The notes below the pieces were generated by a model. The model was given only the letters and a program-made list of their open reading frames with translations. It did no database searches and was not told the DNA's origin. From a virus: a stretch of 41,984 bases of DNA. The position numbers and the translations under genes were made by a program. The stretch's first letter is position 1. Each line of letters begins with the position of its first letter. The stretch is taken from IMG/VR virus record IMGVR_UViG_3300027082_000003, positions 1-41,984 of that record. One strand, written 5' to 3'. Positions 11,101 to 18,005 of this stretch are shown in pieces.

Positions 11101-14100
11101 ATTTAGGACCGGCTTTTCAAAACCTAGTCAAACCAAGCCCTGACAGGTCAAGAACAGGTGTAGAACTAACCCAGGAAGGCGAACGGGTTATAGAAATGGC
11201 TATGTTTGCTAAAGTTTATGAAAGCCCGGATTTAATCAACGAATACTATGAACGCACCGATTCTACAATGAAAACAATACTAAAATCGTTAATCGAAGTT
11301 ACTCCGCGTATGGTTAAAGCAAAGAATATTTTACAAAATTCTGATGTAGAAACACAAAGATATGATATTTCAGAAAATCTAGCAAACGCAACAGAAATAT
11401 ACAGAAATTATCAAAATAATAAATACAACAAATCTACCGGTGAAGTGCAATACGAAACAGTAGATGATTATATAGAATTTCATTATGAAGGTCAGAGTTT
11501 AACAGGACAATTAGAGGCCTCACAATTAGACCTAGCATTAGCGAAGTTTATGGGGTCCGATTTCTATAAACGTTCATATAAGAGAATATCTGGTGTGTTA
11601 GACGTTTATCTAGATACCATAAACAATATTGTAGAGAACGCTAAAAACCAATCGATGTTCGATGTTGAACAACCAGGTCCCCAGGAATTAATCAAAAAAT
11701 CAATAGAATCATTTGAACAAGCCTGGGAGGCGGAACACTCAACAACCGCACCTGGACAATCAGAAATGTTTGCTAAAACAGACACTACCGGACCATACGA
11801 TAACTATATACTATCACGTGCCGTGTCTAAAGTAAGTGAAATTAATGATTTTGACCCCGCCGAGAAGATGAACGCCGAAGATAAGGCGGAATTAGAACCT
11901 ATCAATATTAACAGAATAAACGACCATATATTCAACAACATTTTACCATTTAGAAAAGATAGATTACCGTTTGGAACTGCCGGGGCTTATTATCCTGCCC
12001 AGGATAGAGTATCACTAACACGTGAGCATATGAACAATTTCGACACTATGTTACACGAAGTCGGTCACTATTATACTCACGAACTGAATCTTGACGCCGG
12101 TAAATATACTAGACAGGGTTTATTCTCAACGATGGTGCAAAGCAACGAACAACGCGGAAGGGACTTCCCCTGGAAAGCATACGAGGCTAGTGAAATACCG
12201 GGTGAAGTTTCAGCAGAATACTTTATCATATATCTATCAAATCCGGTTATGGCGAGAAAATTACACGAAGGATACTATCAGTATATTAACCAAAAATTAA
12301 GTGAAAACCCAGAAATGAAACAGAATATAGTTGACTTGCAGAAAATGATGAGGCGTTGGGATTCAATGTCCGATGTTGAAAAAACAAGAAACGTAATAGA
12401 TAAAGAAGGTAGAACATATAAATCACAGATTATCACAACAACAGACCGAATCGTCCAGAAAATATTTAATGACCTATATCCTATTAAAAAAGCAGGGGAA
12501 TACTTGATGGAAAAGGGTGATTTATATGAGTATGACGTATCGGACTATGATAACAAGACGCCGGAAGAGTTAGACGCAGAAGGTGGCGTATCGCTTGAAG
12601 AAAACCCATATAGGATAGCACTAGATGGACAGGCAAGATTACACCCTAATATCAAAGCGTTCACCAAAACAGGCCAAATTGACCCATATACATTTGATAT
12701 AGTCGGACCTTCCTTTAATGATATATTAAGCGAAGTAGAAGATTATATAGGCACGAGTAAAACAGTAGGTGATTTTGAGGCATATTGGGTCGCCAAACAC
12801 GCGCTTGAAAGAATGGAAAAAGGTAAACTTTGGGCTGGTGAAGAAGGGCCTGTTAGTGAACAACAGTTAAGAAATACAGTAGATGAATTATACCAACCAG
12901 GATTCGATGTAGCAATAGATAAATTCCAGAGTTTCTTTGATACCATATTACAATGGCAAGTATATTTTGAAATGATAGACCAAAAGACCAAAGAATTAAT
13001 TTCAGATTACTATGAATTTTATATACCGTTAAACAGAACAGTAGATAACGGCGGTCAATCTAGCGCCGGTAAGAGGTTAGTAAACTTGCCGTCCGTAGTG
13101 CAACAGGCGATAGGTTCCAACGAGGCTTTTGCGTCACCAATAGGCAATATATGGGAAAATATAGTTGATACATTTAGAGTAGGCCACAAAAATAAAGTGA
13201 TGGCCTCATTAGTAAAACTACAACAAAGGGTTCCGGGTGGTGGCGAAGTTCTTGCTATTAAACGTAATTTAAGCCAACAACAAGTAGAACCCAACCGTGT
13301 TAAAGCAGTTATCAATCAACTTCATAGTGAAGGACAATTAACTAATGTAGAAAAACAATCATTACTCCAAGACTTAAATAATGAAGAAACCGCCCCACGT
13401 GTAATGAAGTTATTCAAGAATGTAGTTTATCAACAAAACGATTTACAAATGGGCGACCACGAATATTTAGTAAGAATAAATGGACAAAAATATATTGTTG
13501 AAATAAACGACCCCGCTATTGAAGAGGCCGTCACAGGACTAGATACAAACAATTTCCAAAATGAAGGCACATTTTTAGCAGGTGTTCGTAAAGTTACTTC
13601 AATGATGAAAACAGGTGCAGTTATTCACCCTTATTTTTGGATAAAGAATCTTGTAGCCCGTGACCCTTTCACATCAGCAACGTTTGCAGAAGGTATGAGA
13701 GGAACCGGTAAAGAAGGTGCATTAAAGAACTTCAATCCTATAATAGACCCCTTACGCGGACTAATAGAAACATTCGGGGACGCCAAAGATACTGATTCTT
13801 ATAAAACATTATTTGAAATATCGGGTGGTTCTAGGTCTGGTATAGTAGCAGATATGATAAGAAAAGCAGAACAGGGTGATTTCAGCGCAGAAGAATTACT
13901 TAAAACAAAAGATATGAAATTCTATAAAAAAGTAATGAACGCTATGGGCTTACCAGTAAGACTTTTAGAAAATATGGCCCAAAGGTCCGAGGATTCATCT
14001 AGATTAGGATACTTCAAAAAACATTTAGACAACGCAGAACTAGATAAAATGTCACCAAGGCAGAGAAGATTATTTATCCTTGAAATAGCAGAAGAGGCCC

Positions 14101-15233
14101 GGGGCGAAATAAATATCAATTATAGAATAAAAGGTAGTTGGGCTAGACAGGCGGACGTTCACGCTTATCCGTTCTTAACCGCACAGTTAAACAATATGAG
14201 AATGGTTTACAATAAAATGAAGAACCCTAAAACGGCAGTTAAATTCTTATTGAAAGGTATAATATATCACACAATACCAAACTTATTACTGTGGTTCTGG
14301 AACCGAGATAAAGAAGAATATCAACAGTTACCAGCGTGGCGTAAATTTGGATTTAAAAATCTAGTTTTAGAAAATCAAATTGGACCTATTAAAACAGTTT
14401 CAGTTCCAAACCTGTATTCCGCACCGATAGCATTTTTTGATGAAATAATGTTTGGTAAGTCGGCGGAATTTATAGCCAACGCTATATATCAACAGGATAA
14501 TGATTTTGGCGAAGATTTATCCGGGTTCTTAAAACAAGCCTGGGGTCAATCATTACCGACTAACTTTATACCACACATCGCAACACCGGTATATGAACTA
14601 ATAAGTAACAAAGATTTATTTACAAATAATCCGTGGTTACCATATAACGAAAGGGGTTTACACCCAACACAACAGTATGGACCATATACAAGCGAGTTAG
14701 CAAAAGATTTATCAAACTTTATAAACAATACACCAGGATTAAATAAATTAGGCAAAGCAACCTCACCGCGTTATATAGAACAACAAGTGGAAAATCTATT
14801 ATCAACATCGGGTAAATCTATATTAAATCTATATGGATTGTTCTTTGGTGGCGAAGGCGCCAAGGAATACTTACAGAAAGATTTCCCTATCAAACAACCA
14901 ACAATGATACAAACACAAGCAGTAAATGAATTTTACAATAAATTGGACCACTCCCGCAAGGTAATAAAATCCTTTGAAAAGACACAGGAACGTAACAGAC
15001 AATCACAAGAAAGGAGTGAACCTAAATATTCACGCCGGGAGTATCAAGAGGCTAAACGTGCTTATTCGATATTACAAAGCACTAATCAATCAATGGCCCC
15101 AATAAGACAACAGATGAAACAAATTGATAGAAACGATAATATTCCCGATGAACGTAAAGAAAAGATTCTTTATGATTATAGAAAACAAATAGTAGATAGA
15201 GCCAAAAACGCATTAAACGCTATTGGAGAGTGA
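5184..15233 (+). CDS. Giant polyvalent virion protein (3349 aa) with zinc metallopeptidase motif
   Basis: I chose ATG 5184 because AAGGAGGG sits 5 bases upstream; the open frame extends 8 codons further. The gene is 24% of the window. Visible parts, in order: a Gln/Asn-rich start with motifs LNFDEEDF (4-11) and LNFDAEDF (44-51), and a third copy LDFDAEDF at 600-607; a Gly/hydrophobic, pore-like region about 70-250; a degenerate zincin HETAE at 710-714; a conserved polyvalent segment with LFLEEVQSDYLQ (about 1333) and WRHALRLATEEGYDRLAW (about 1550); a helical LPD-type segment (about 2050-2170); HEVGH at 2291-2295 with candidate third ligand E2341 or E2345; and an LPD38-like end with HPYFWIKNLVARD (about 2814) and a membrane-like stretch (about 2975-3045). 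Such proteins are packaged and injected with the DNA; protease activity in virion maturation or in the infected cell is inferred. Confidence 0.75.
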   Translation: MADLNFDEEDFKENYNQQNNNQQNNDQQSKKQQNNVQQNNDMDLNFDAEDFTPGQYSPSFDTPAEFEIPSIDLGEIYKGVKGGFQTFGENMGKIQNLLTGGTAQMGGGIAKTGDMFNELIRQEEVDTVFDDFAEKSFNISKESFAKGEWYPDQKIMEDIKQGNIKDAVGKAVQGAIKNIPQLASMQLMGGIAGVAGPVTQGVGSLLGQTSITPALTKIPLIFLSASATGQNYQNLEDRDDISINKKVASSIGHGAIEFATESMGTMRWAGELAKSNPVADRALKNQLHNWAKYMVLNTGERGLDEFSEEVVAGISGDLYDYALGISDKSFYEILTSYDEYFNEGIPAFLSAGGMSAGTTFQNAMAMRQQNQQVKDRRVKADQLVNWLKDIHPMNFDEQALEKVREDALYREKPEALRYHFQDVANKIEKYQGITIDEASKLFNNMVTQNVDIQEVLPGILEGKPEQLEPGETEIPEQTEDETTIKPTQELLSDLFIDDETIIDNQIIGEDGKITYQPMEELKNIQRGYGNPENSIFTDETQSEFTTEFKQTLAKYIKDKIDIQENFVQGSTNTYQQLLSGLEQDLGETIQESTQAEGGQLDFDAEDFVPETSFEYEQEISEEEQAGLENMINNINRKLQENGIDNRIDVKVVNEVKADLTNELLQEHDIREGEEPQVEGRINIENVDNKLNSVIEVALSPDKPVTETVIHETAEMWLEMYKQSDPDRFQALKDNIIERADKDDVSDDEAREFMARSLTDNMLSQQTQDQQSQSFIQTVVSKFKEYFKKLMKRLRYYNEQVYPNQPTELKEQADRFANEEWDYIATEAQKADEFMAERYAIQNKPFQYKNQVIDFIDQHYNNNVPLQELPGKLMQLEGVNKNALEEFGILDLLNSENDVLSKEAVKGYLEAYSPEFKITQLDSNISPELKELKEDIEIDLMQNYEIPWIDGVVEDFNKTLETVIPAISMDFADFHLFIPKTEVKEPLTKELDKTFSNLSQDDVRDSTKADSRQELNNETQKRLYDIINKSKFDNRQEWAKFIKFYNNVKINTGRADLLQVVFNSLTSKKFEYDENIQNPNRIFFDENNNFKPNLAKDMLKRVARMRNALDDGQQTVMEEVIEGKKISDEEVESLIDDYVEQIDKFLNEMPNKELEVRQKIIDKYNNVVKNNYIGQNQVENIINPKMWNEHNSPNYDSEIVRLTTELIEETPQNSSIDWAETVPIEQWQSIKGIVENFTEVAPKIEEYFKTVHRMENTDNTKYVNYTLRHRGEEYENNNYREVLLRLKEGVIEHRGHFSEQPNVLYHMRIRDALSKTQEQYEQDAVNDKFADRTLFLEEVQSDYLQEKGNIYPFKLPEQVISELNKEIDNVRPVISNLAHFFKITNGMTYEQIQNELNKLIDRNSLELFTILSEDAQSTLKDWILQKAPVRDIETVEKRFKRRFSNKKWRKIRENIIERGVIETQNGKEVFGPLYQLGNNIEQGLRELRGEREGRRFSEGLSAEHLQFLRDNTPNQHNPLAREFWGQEGEIGQYRNVLGREAWKSLAWRHALRLATEEGYDRLAWTLPAQQAERFLDSWEDFYENIYFKDANKYLAKEFERAGLNYRDFTDFVITGYEDTLPEGPDYSFAEFKDKILNQYYEVDYQEQLGSGDTNVYTDEIQADSVEEARSEFKDLYPDAIINNIREIKAGGQGDQMGYYMNLSVEIPEQLREKFAQEDISLYDIRTNDADVILRQYNEWFPAEQVQPVDVGNENVGFTSDNTVSHEYEYQLLDIQDIMASYHFNDNTLNAVKTEGFPKFAQPRLARGEKLDASELRRKLLTIKQRGLNPKLWLIQNNPMLSEGSPVVWNYNNRPIVVVGNNRFNLIDHLYRNNRGEEYKEVLKENAEKVGIDPAQIDNMDKPIIVRKLSDDVIDEDIEKLAFEGNKEGKEKMDYQSLSMQLSEYIDNSFIGMLDAESSITSQKNSDAVANFLQDLGPAFQNLVKPSPDRSRTGVELTQEGERVIEMAMFAKVYESPDLINEYYERTDSTMKTILKSLIEVTPRMVKAKNILQNSDVETQRYDISENLANATEIYRNYQNNKYNKSTGEVQYETVDDYIEFHYEGQSLTGQLEASQLDLALAKFMGSDFYKRSYKRISGVLDVYLDTINNIVENAKNQSMFDVEQPGPQELIKKSIESFEQAWEAEHSTTAPGQSEMFAKTDTTGPYDNYILSRAVSKVSEINDFDPAEKMNAEDKAELEPININRINDHIFNNILPFRKDRLPFGTAGAYYPAQDRVSLTREHMNNFDTMLHEVGHYYTHELNLDAGKYTRQGLFSTMVQSNEQRGRDFPWKAYEASEIPGEVSAEYFIIYLSNPVMARKLHEGYYQYINQKLSENPEMKQNIVDLQKMMRRWDSMSDVEKTRNVIDKEGRTYKSQIITTTDRIVQKIFNDLYPIKKAGEYLMEKGDLYEYDVSDYDNKTPEELDAEGGVSLEENPYRIALDGQARLHPNIKAFTKTGQIDPYTFDIVGPSFNDILSEVEDYIGTSKTVGDFEAYWVAKHALERMEKGKLWAGEEGPVSEQQLRNTVDELYQPGFDVAIDKFQSFFDTILQWQVYFEMIDQKTKELISDYYEFYIPLNRTVDNGGQSSAGKRLVNLPSVVQQAIGSNEAFASPIGNIWENIVDTFRVGHKNKVMASLVKLQQRVPGGGEVLAIKRNLSQQQVEPNRVKAVINQLHSEGQLTNVEKQSLLQDLNNEETAPRVMKLFKNVVYQQNDLQMGDHEYLVRINGQKYIVEINDPAIEEAVTGLDTNNFQNEGTFLAGVRKVTSMMKTGAVIHPYFWIKNLVARDPFTSATFAEGMRGTGKEGALKNFNPIIDPLRGLIETFGDAKDTDSYKTLFEISGGSRSGIVADMIRKAEQGDFSAEELLKTKDMKFYKKVMNAMGLPVRLLENMAQRSEDSSRLGYFKKHLDNAELDKMSPRQRRLFILEIAEEARGEININYRIKGSWARQADVHAYPFLTAQLNNMRMVYNKMKNPKTAVKFLLKGIIYHTIPNLLLWFWNRDKEEYQQLPAWRKFGFKNLVLENQIGPIKTVSVPNLYSAPIAFFDEIMFGKSAEFIANAIYQQDNDFGEDLSGFLKQAWGQSLPTNFIPHIATPVYELISNKDLFTNNPWLPYNERGLHPTQQYGPYTSELAKDLSNFINNTPGLNKLGKATSPRYIEQQVENLLSTSGKSILNLYGLFFGGEGAKEYLQKDFPIKQPTMIQTQAVNEFYNKLDHSRKVIKSFEKTQERNRQSQERSEPKYSRREYQEAKRAYSILQSTNQSMAPIRQQMKQIDRNDNIPDERKEKILYDYRKQIVDRAKNALNAIGE

Positions 15234-15237
15234 TGTT

Positions 15238-15579
15238 ATGTCTGATAAAAATGAAAACGGCAGAGTTGAGTATAATCAAAAGTTAATAACAGAGTTAAGA
15301 AAGACGGTGGACCAGGGGTTCACTAGGGTAAATGACAAACTAGATAGTATGAGGGCAGACCACCAGGAACAAGTAAATAGTTTTTATTCCCATTGTGAAA
15401 CAAAACGCGAAAATATAAAAGAGGATATTAAAGAAAATAACGAAAACGATAAAGAACTAGACGACAGGCTAGATGATATTGAACGCCGTATGTATGTCGT
15501 TTTAGTAACCGGTATGGGTTTGGGTGGTGTGTTTGGTTATTTCGTCAATGCTATTATGGAAAAATATATAGGGGGGTAA
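15238..15579 (+). CDS. XhlA-like coiled-coil membrane protein, lysis region
   Basis: Start taken at ATG 15238, 7-8 bases after GGAGAG; an in-frame TTG lies five codons upstream. The 113 residues form a long charged coiled coil (about 10-83) followed by one membrane segment (YVVLVTGMGLGGVFGYFVNA, about 86-107). This is the layout of XhlA-type proteins, which work with a holin. It lies directly before the muramidase gene (3-base gap), which supports a lysis-accessory role. No catalytic motif is present. Confidence 0.55.
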   Translation: MSDKNENGRVEYNQKLITELRKTVDQGFTRVNDKLDSMRADHQEQVNSFYSHCETKRENIKEDIKENNENDKELDDRLDDIERRMYVVLVTGMGLGGVFGYFVNAIMEKYIGG

Positions 15580-15582
15580 TAG

Positions 15583-15996
15583 ATGGAAAAACTTGTCGAA
15601 CAATTAGAGTTACACGAAGGCAAGGAAAACAAGGTCTATGAAGATACAGAAGGGGTCCTTACGATAGGATACGGTCGCAACCTAGAGGATAAAGGTCTAT
15701 CCGACAAAGAGTGTGAACTTCTGTTAAGGAACGATATTAAAGAGTGTAAGAGGGATATGGAAAACTATTTTTGGTATATATCCCTTGATGATATAAGAAA
15801 AAGGGTTATATTAGATATGCGCTATAATCTAGGATTGGGAGGCCTTCTATCTTTTAAGAATATGATTAAAGCCTTGAAAGAAAAAGATTATATGAAGGCC
15901 TCACAAGAAATGTTAGACAGTAAATGGGCCGACCAGGTAAAGACTAGAGCCACCCGCTTGGCAAAAATGATGGAAACAGGTGAAGATTATGGATAA
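15583..15996 (+). CDS. Endolysin: T4-type lysozyme (GH24 muramidase)
   Basis: The 137-residue protein has the GH24 catalytic triad in the expected spacing: E12 in LHEG, D21 in YEDTEG and T27 in LTIGYG. These correspond to E11, D20 and T26 of T4 lysozyme. The C-terminal half has the family's DMRYNLGLGGLLSFKNM and SKWADQVKTRATRLAKMM segments. It cuts the MurNAc-GlcNAc bond of peptidoglycan. There is no signal peptide or SAR segment, so it needs a holin, and two candidates flank it. The gene overlaps the next start by 8 bases. Single-domain T4-type muramidases are more usual in phages of bacteria with an outer membrane. Confidence 0.9.
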   Translation: MEKLVEQLELHEGKENKVYEDTEGVLTIGYGRNLEDKGLSDKECELLLRNDIKECKRDMENYFWYISLDDIRKRVILDMRYNLGLGGLLSFKNMIKALKEKDYMKASQEMLDSKWADQVKTRATRLAKMMETGEDYG

Positions 15997-16195
15997 AAAT
16001 AATAACGGAGTAGCGGATAAATTTGAAGGCTATCTTTTACTTGTATTTAGTGCCGTCCTTGTGTTAAGTGGTTTATTTGGCGCAGGGGCCGAATGGTTCT
16101 CTGAATCGTTTGCCCAGGTGATTATAGTTATCGGTATGGCCGGTCTATTGGGTGATGAAGTAATAAAACAGGTTATATTACGAAGGGGGCGTTAG
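15989..16195 (+). CDS. Putative holin, two membrane segments
   Basis: Start chosen at ATG 15989, which overlaps the muramidase stop; a GTG three codons upstream is possible. The 68 residues contain two hydrophobic segments (about 14-33 and 42-57) separated by a short acidic loop, a polar N-terminus and a basic end (LRRGR). Size, topology and position beside the endolysin match class II holins, which open the inner membrane to release the muramidase. The N-terminal DKNNNGVADKFEGY is seen in several phage holin-like proteins. Function is inferred. Confidence 0.6.
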   Translation: MDKNNNGVADKFEGYLLLVFSAVLVLSGLFGAGAEWFSESFAQVIIVIGMAGLLGDEVIKQVILRRGR

Positions 16196-16196
16196 A

Positions 16197-16553
16197 GTGA
16201 CTAAACAACATTATATATGGATAGCAATTGCAGTTATTGTGGTGATAGTCGCTATCGTGTTCGGTCTTAAATTCGCCGGTATGGTCGGCGGTTTATTGGG
16301 ATTTGGTGAATATAAGAGAGAAAAAAAGAAGGCCGATAAAATCAAAGAATCAGCCAAAAAAAATAAAAAAGAAAAAGATGAAATAGTAAAAGAAGTCGAA
16401 GAAACCACGACAAAAACTAAAGAAGTAATAGAAGAAAATGAAAAGACTAAAGAAAAGGTCAAACAGGAAGATAAAAAGAAGGAAGAACTTGATGATAGGT
16501 TAGAGGATTTAGAAGATGATACAAGCAAATACTTCAACGAAGGGGGCGAATAA
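16197..16553 (+). CDS. Membrane-anchored coiled-coil protein, probable inner-membrane spanin
   Basis: Begins with GTG 16197, one base after the holin stop; the ribosome site is GAAGGGGG within the holin end. Residues 7-30 are one strongly hydrophobic segment with a Gly motif (GMVGGLLGFG), followed by a very charged Lys/Glu coiled coil to the end. An N-terminal anchor with a coiled coil is the architecture of Rz-type inner-membrane spanins. The next gene, overlapping by one base, has a signal peptide and its own coiled coil, as expected for the partner. No sequence match to known Rz is claimed. Confidence 0.45.
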   Translation: MTKQHYIWIAIAVIVVIVAIVFGLKFAGMVGGLLGFGEYKREKKKADKIKESAKKNKKEKDEIVKEVEETTTKTKEVIEENEKTKEKVKQEDKKKEELDDRLEDLEDDTSKYFNEGGE

Positions 16554-17011
16554 TGAAGAAAATATATGTAATTATATTGGCAATCGTTCTTCTGTTCGCT
16601 TTTGTTATTCCGGCGATGGGCCAATCAGACATAGATATAAACGATTTGGACATACCGGAGGACAAAGAGGTCCTAGAACAAAAATATATTAGTCTAGCAA
16701 AAGACTATCTGGAGTTACGTGAATTAACTTATGAATACAAGGACCTTGCGGAAAAAAGAAGGGAACGTATAACGGAACTACAATCACAAATAGATGGATT
16801 AAAAACGAGTTACGATTCTTTACACAATAATATAAAAGAACTATCTAATAAATATGATAAACTATATAAACACAACCAAGAATTATACGATTTGGTTGAC
16901 GAGTTGATTAAAAAAAGCAAAAAAAGATTAACCATATCTGGTGGCCTCAATGTAACGCCAGGAAATCTTAAAAACACCGGTGTTATAATAATGAGTGGTT
17001 ATCAGTTTTAA
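16553..17011 (+). CDS. Secreted coiled-coil protein with terminal beta segment, probable outer-membrane spanin partner
   Basis: ATG 16553 overlaps the previous stop by one base. Residues 1-23 form a classical signal peptide with cleavage after PAMG. A long helical coiled coil follows (about 35-122). The last 27 residues switch to beta strands and end RLTISGGLNV...IIMSGYQF, with a terminal Phe as in outer-membrane beta proteins. There is no lipobox Cys, so it is not a classical Rz1 lipoprotein. Together with the preceding gene it could connect inner and outer membranes at lysis, which would imply a diderm host. It is the last gene before the late terminator. Confidence 0.45.
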   Translation: MKKIYVIILAIVLLFAFVIPAMGQSDIDINDLDIPEDKEVLEQKYISLAKDYLELRELTYEYKDLAEKRRERITELQSQIDGLKTSYDSLHNNIKELSNKYDKLYKHNQELYDLVDELIKKSKKRLTISGGLNVTPGNLKNTGVIIMSGYQF

Positions 17012-17031
17012 CCAACAACATACTGTAATAA

Positions 17032-17060
17032 TGCCCCTATAACTAGGGGTAATTTTTTTT
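17032..17060 (+). terminator. Rho-independent terminator of late operon
   Basis: A 6-bp stem CCCCTA (17034-17039) / TAGGGG (17044-17049) with loop TAAC, extended by a G-T and a T-A pair, followed by eight T at 17053-17060. It lies 20 bases after the last lysis gene and just before the early promoter. Confidence 0.9.
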
Positions 17061-17071
17061 GCTCAAAATCC

Positions 17072-17100
17072 TTGACAAACTATTATATTGGTGTTATGAT
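17072..17100 (+). promoter_or_regulatory. Early rightward sigma70-type promoter
   Basis: TTGACA at 17072-17077, a 17-base spacer, and TATGAT at 17095-17100; this is close to the sigma70/sigmaA consensus. The start of transcription would be about 17107. It drives the regulator, Gam, Bet, SSB and replication operon. The late terminator upstream isolates it from read-through. Confidence 0.88.
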
Positions 17101-17102
17101 AT

Positions 17103-17140
17103 AGGTAAGTCAATTGGTTCTAACTCCCTCTAATAGAACT
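17103..17140 (+). promoter_or_regulatory. Start-site operator element plus inverted repeat in early leader
   Basis: AGGTAAGTCAATTGG at 17103-17117 begins two bases after the -10 box and covers the start site. Nearly the same sequence stands at the start sites of both promoters near 29.4 kb, so it is a likely shared operator. Next to it, GTTCTA (17117-17122) and TAGAAC (17134-17139) form a perfect inverted repeat with an 11-base spacer, a second possible binding site, close to the regulator gene at 17155. Confidence 0.6.
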
Positions 17141-17154
17141 AAAGGGTGGTAAAA

Positions 17155-17367
17155 ATGAAATGGAAAGTAGATTACAAAAAAATTAAAGTATTGCGACAAA
17201 GATATGGATTTTCACAACAGGATATAGCGGAAATTATAGGAACCACACAGGCGATGGTATCTTTGATTGAACAAGGCAAACGTAACATCACTATTGATAA
17301 ATTATTGGACCTTGTTGAATTTTTTGGAGTAGAACTAGAGTATTTTATTATTAAAAAGGAGGAATAA
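17155..17367 (+). CDS. Xre/Cro-type helix-turn-helix regulator
   Basis: Start chosen at ATG 17155 behind AGGGTGGT; a GTG three codons upstream also exists. The 70 residues are one HTH_3 domain: IKVLRQRYGFSQQDIAEIIG, recognition helix TTQAMVSLIEQGKR, and a closing helix DKLLDLVEFFGVEL. As the first gene of the early rightward operon, with an inverted repeat and an operator-like element in its leader, it probably represses or times its own operon, in the way of Cro. It lacks any cleavage or multimerisation domain, so it is not a CI-type inducible repressor. Confidence 0.85.
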   Translation: MKWKVDYKKIKVLRQRYGFSQQDIAEIIGTTQAMVSLIEQGKRNITIDKLLDLVEFFGVELEYFIIKKEE

Positions 17368-17369
17368 AA

Positions 17370-17990
17370 ATGGGCGAACCCGCTAAAAATGTCAAGGAAC
17401 TTAAAGAGGAACGTTGGGGTGAGCAACAAAAGGAAATCCTGGAACAAGAAGATTCGTTTAAGGTCGATGATGAAAAGAAAGCAAATTGGGTATTAAGACA
17501 GATTAGACACCTGGAAAAGAAAAAGGCAGAGAAGGAAGAAATGGCCGAAGAACAGATTGCTGACATTGAAGAGGAAATTGCCGAAATCGAACAATGGTTA
17601 AAAAAAGAGAAGGAACAATTGGATAACAAAATAGAACATTTTAAAAGTTATTTAAAGGAATATGCTTATAATAAGAAGGAAGAAGAAGAGGACTTCAAAA
17701 CTTTAAAACTTCCTTTCGGCAAAATACAATTTAGAAAACAACGTGATTCTTATAACTACAAAGAAGAGGAACTTCTGGATTCGGTCAAGGTCAATAAATT
17801 GTTTAAAGAGGACCCGGACATTATCAAAGTAAAGGAACGCGTCCAAAAGAGGAATTTAAAGGGTTTAATCAAAGAGGGACGTTTAGAAGTTACTGACGAT
17901 GGGCGTGTAGTTGATACTGAAACCGGGAACGTTTTAGATGGAATACAGGTAACATTGGGTCAAGAAGAGTTGAAAATCAAGGTAGATTAA
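17370..17990 (+). CDS. gam: Host-nuclease inhibitor, Mu Gam-like
   Basis: The 206-residue protein starts two bases after the regulator stop, behind AAGGAGG. A long N-terminal coiled coil (about 40-105) is followed by the family's core, LKLPFGKIQFRKQ, then a helical part and the ending VDTETGNVLDGIQVTLGQEE. Mu Gam-type proteins bind linear duplex ends and block RecBCD/AddAB-type exonucleases. It stands just before a Bet-type annealing protein, a usual pairing in phage recombination modules. This phage thus seems to protect free ends during replication or packaging. Confidence 0.85.
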   Translation: MGEPAKNVKELKEERWGEQQKEILEQEDSFKVDDEKKANWVLRQIRHLEKKKAEKEEMAEEQIADIEEEIAEIEQWLKKEKEQLDNKIEHFKSYLKEYAYNKKEEEEDFKTLKLPFGKIQFRKQRDSYNYKEEELLDSVKVNKLFKEDPDIIKVKERVQKRNLKGLIKEGRLEVTDDGRVVDTETGNVLDGIQVTLGQEELKIKVD

Positions 17991-18005
17991 AGGGGGTTAT
18001 TTTTA

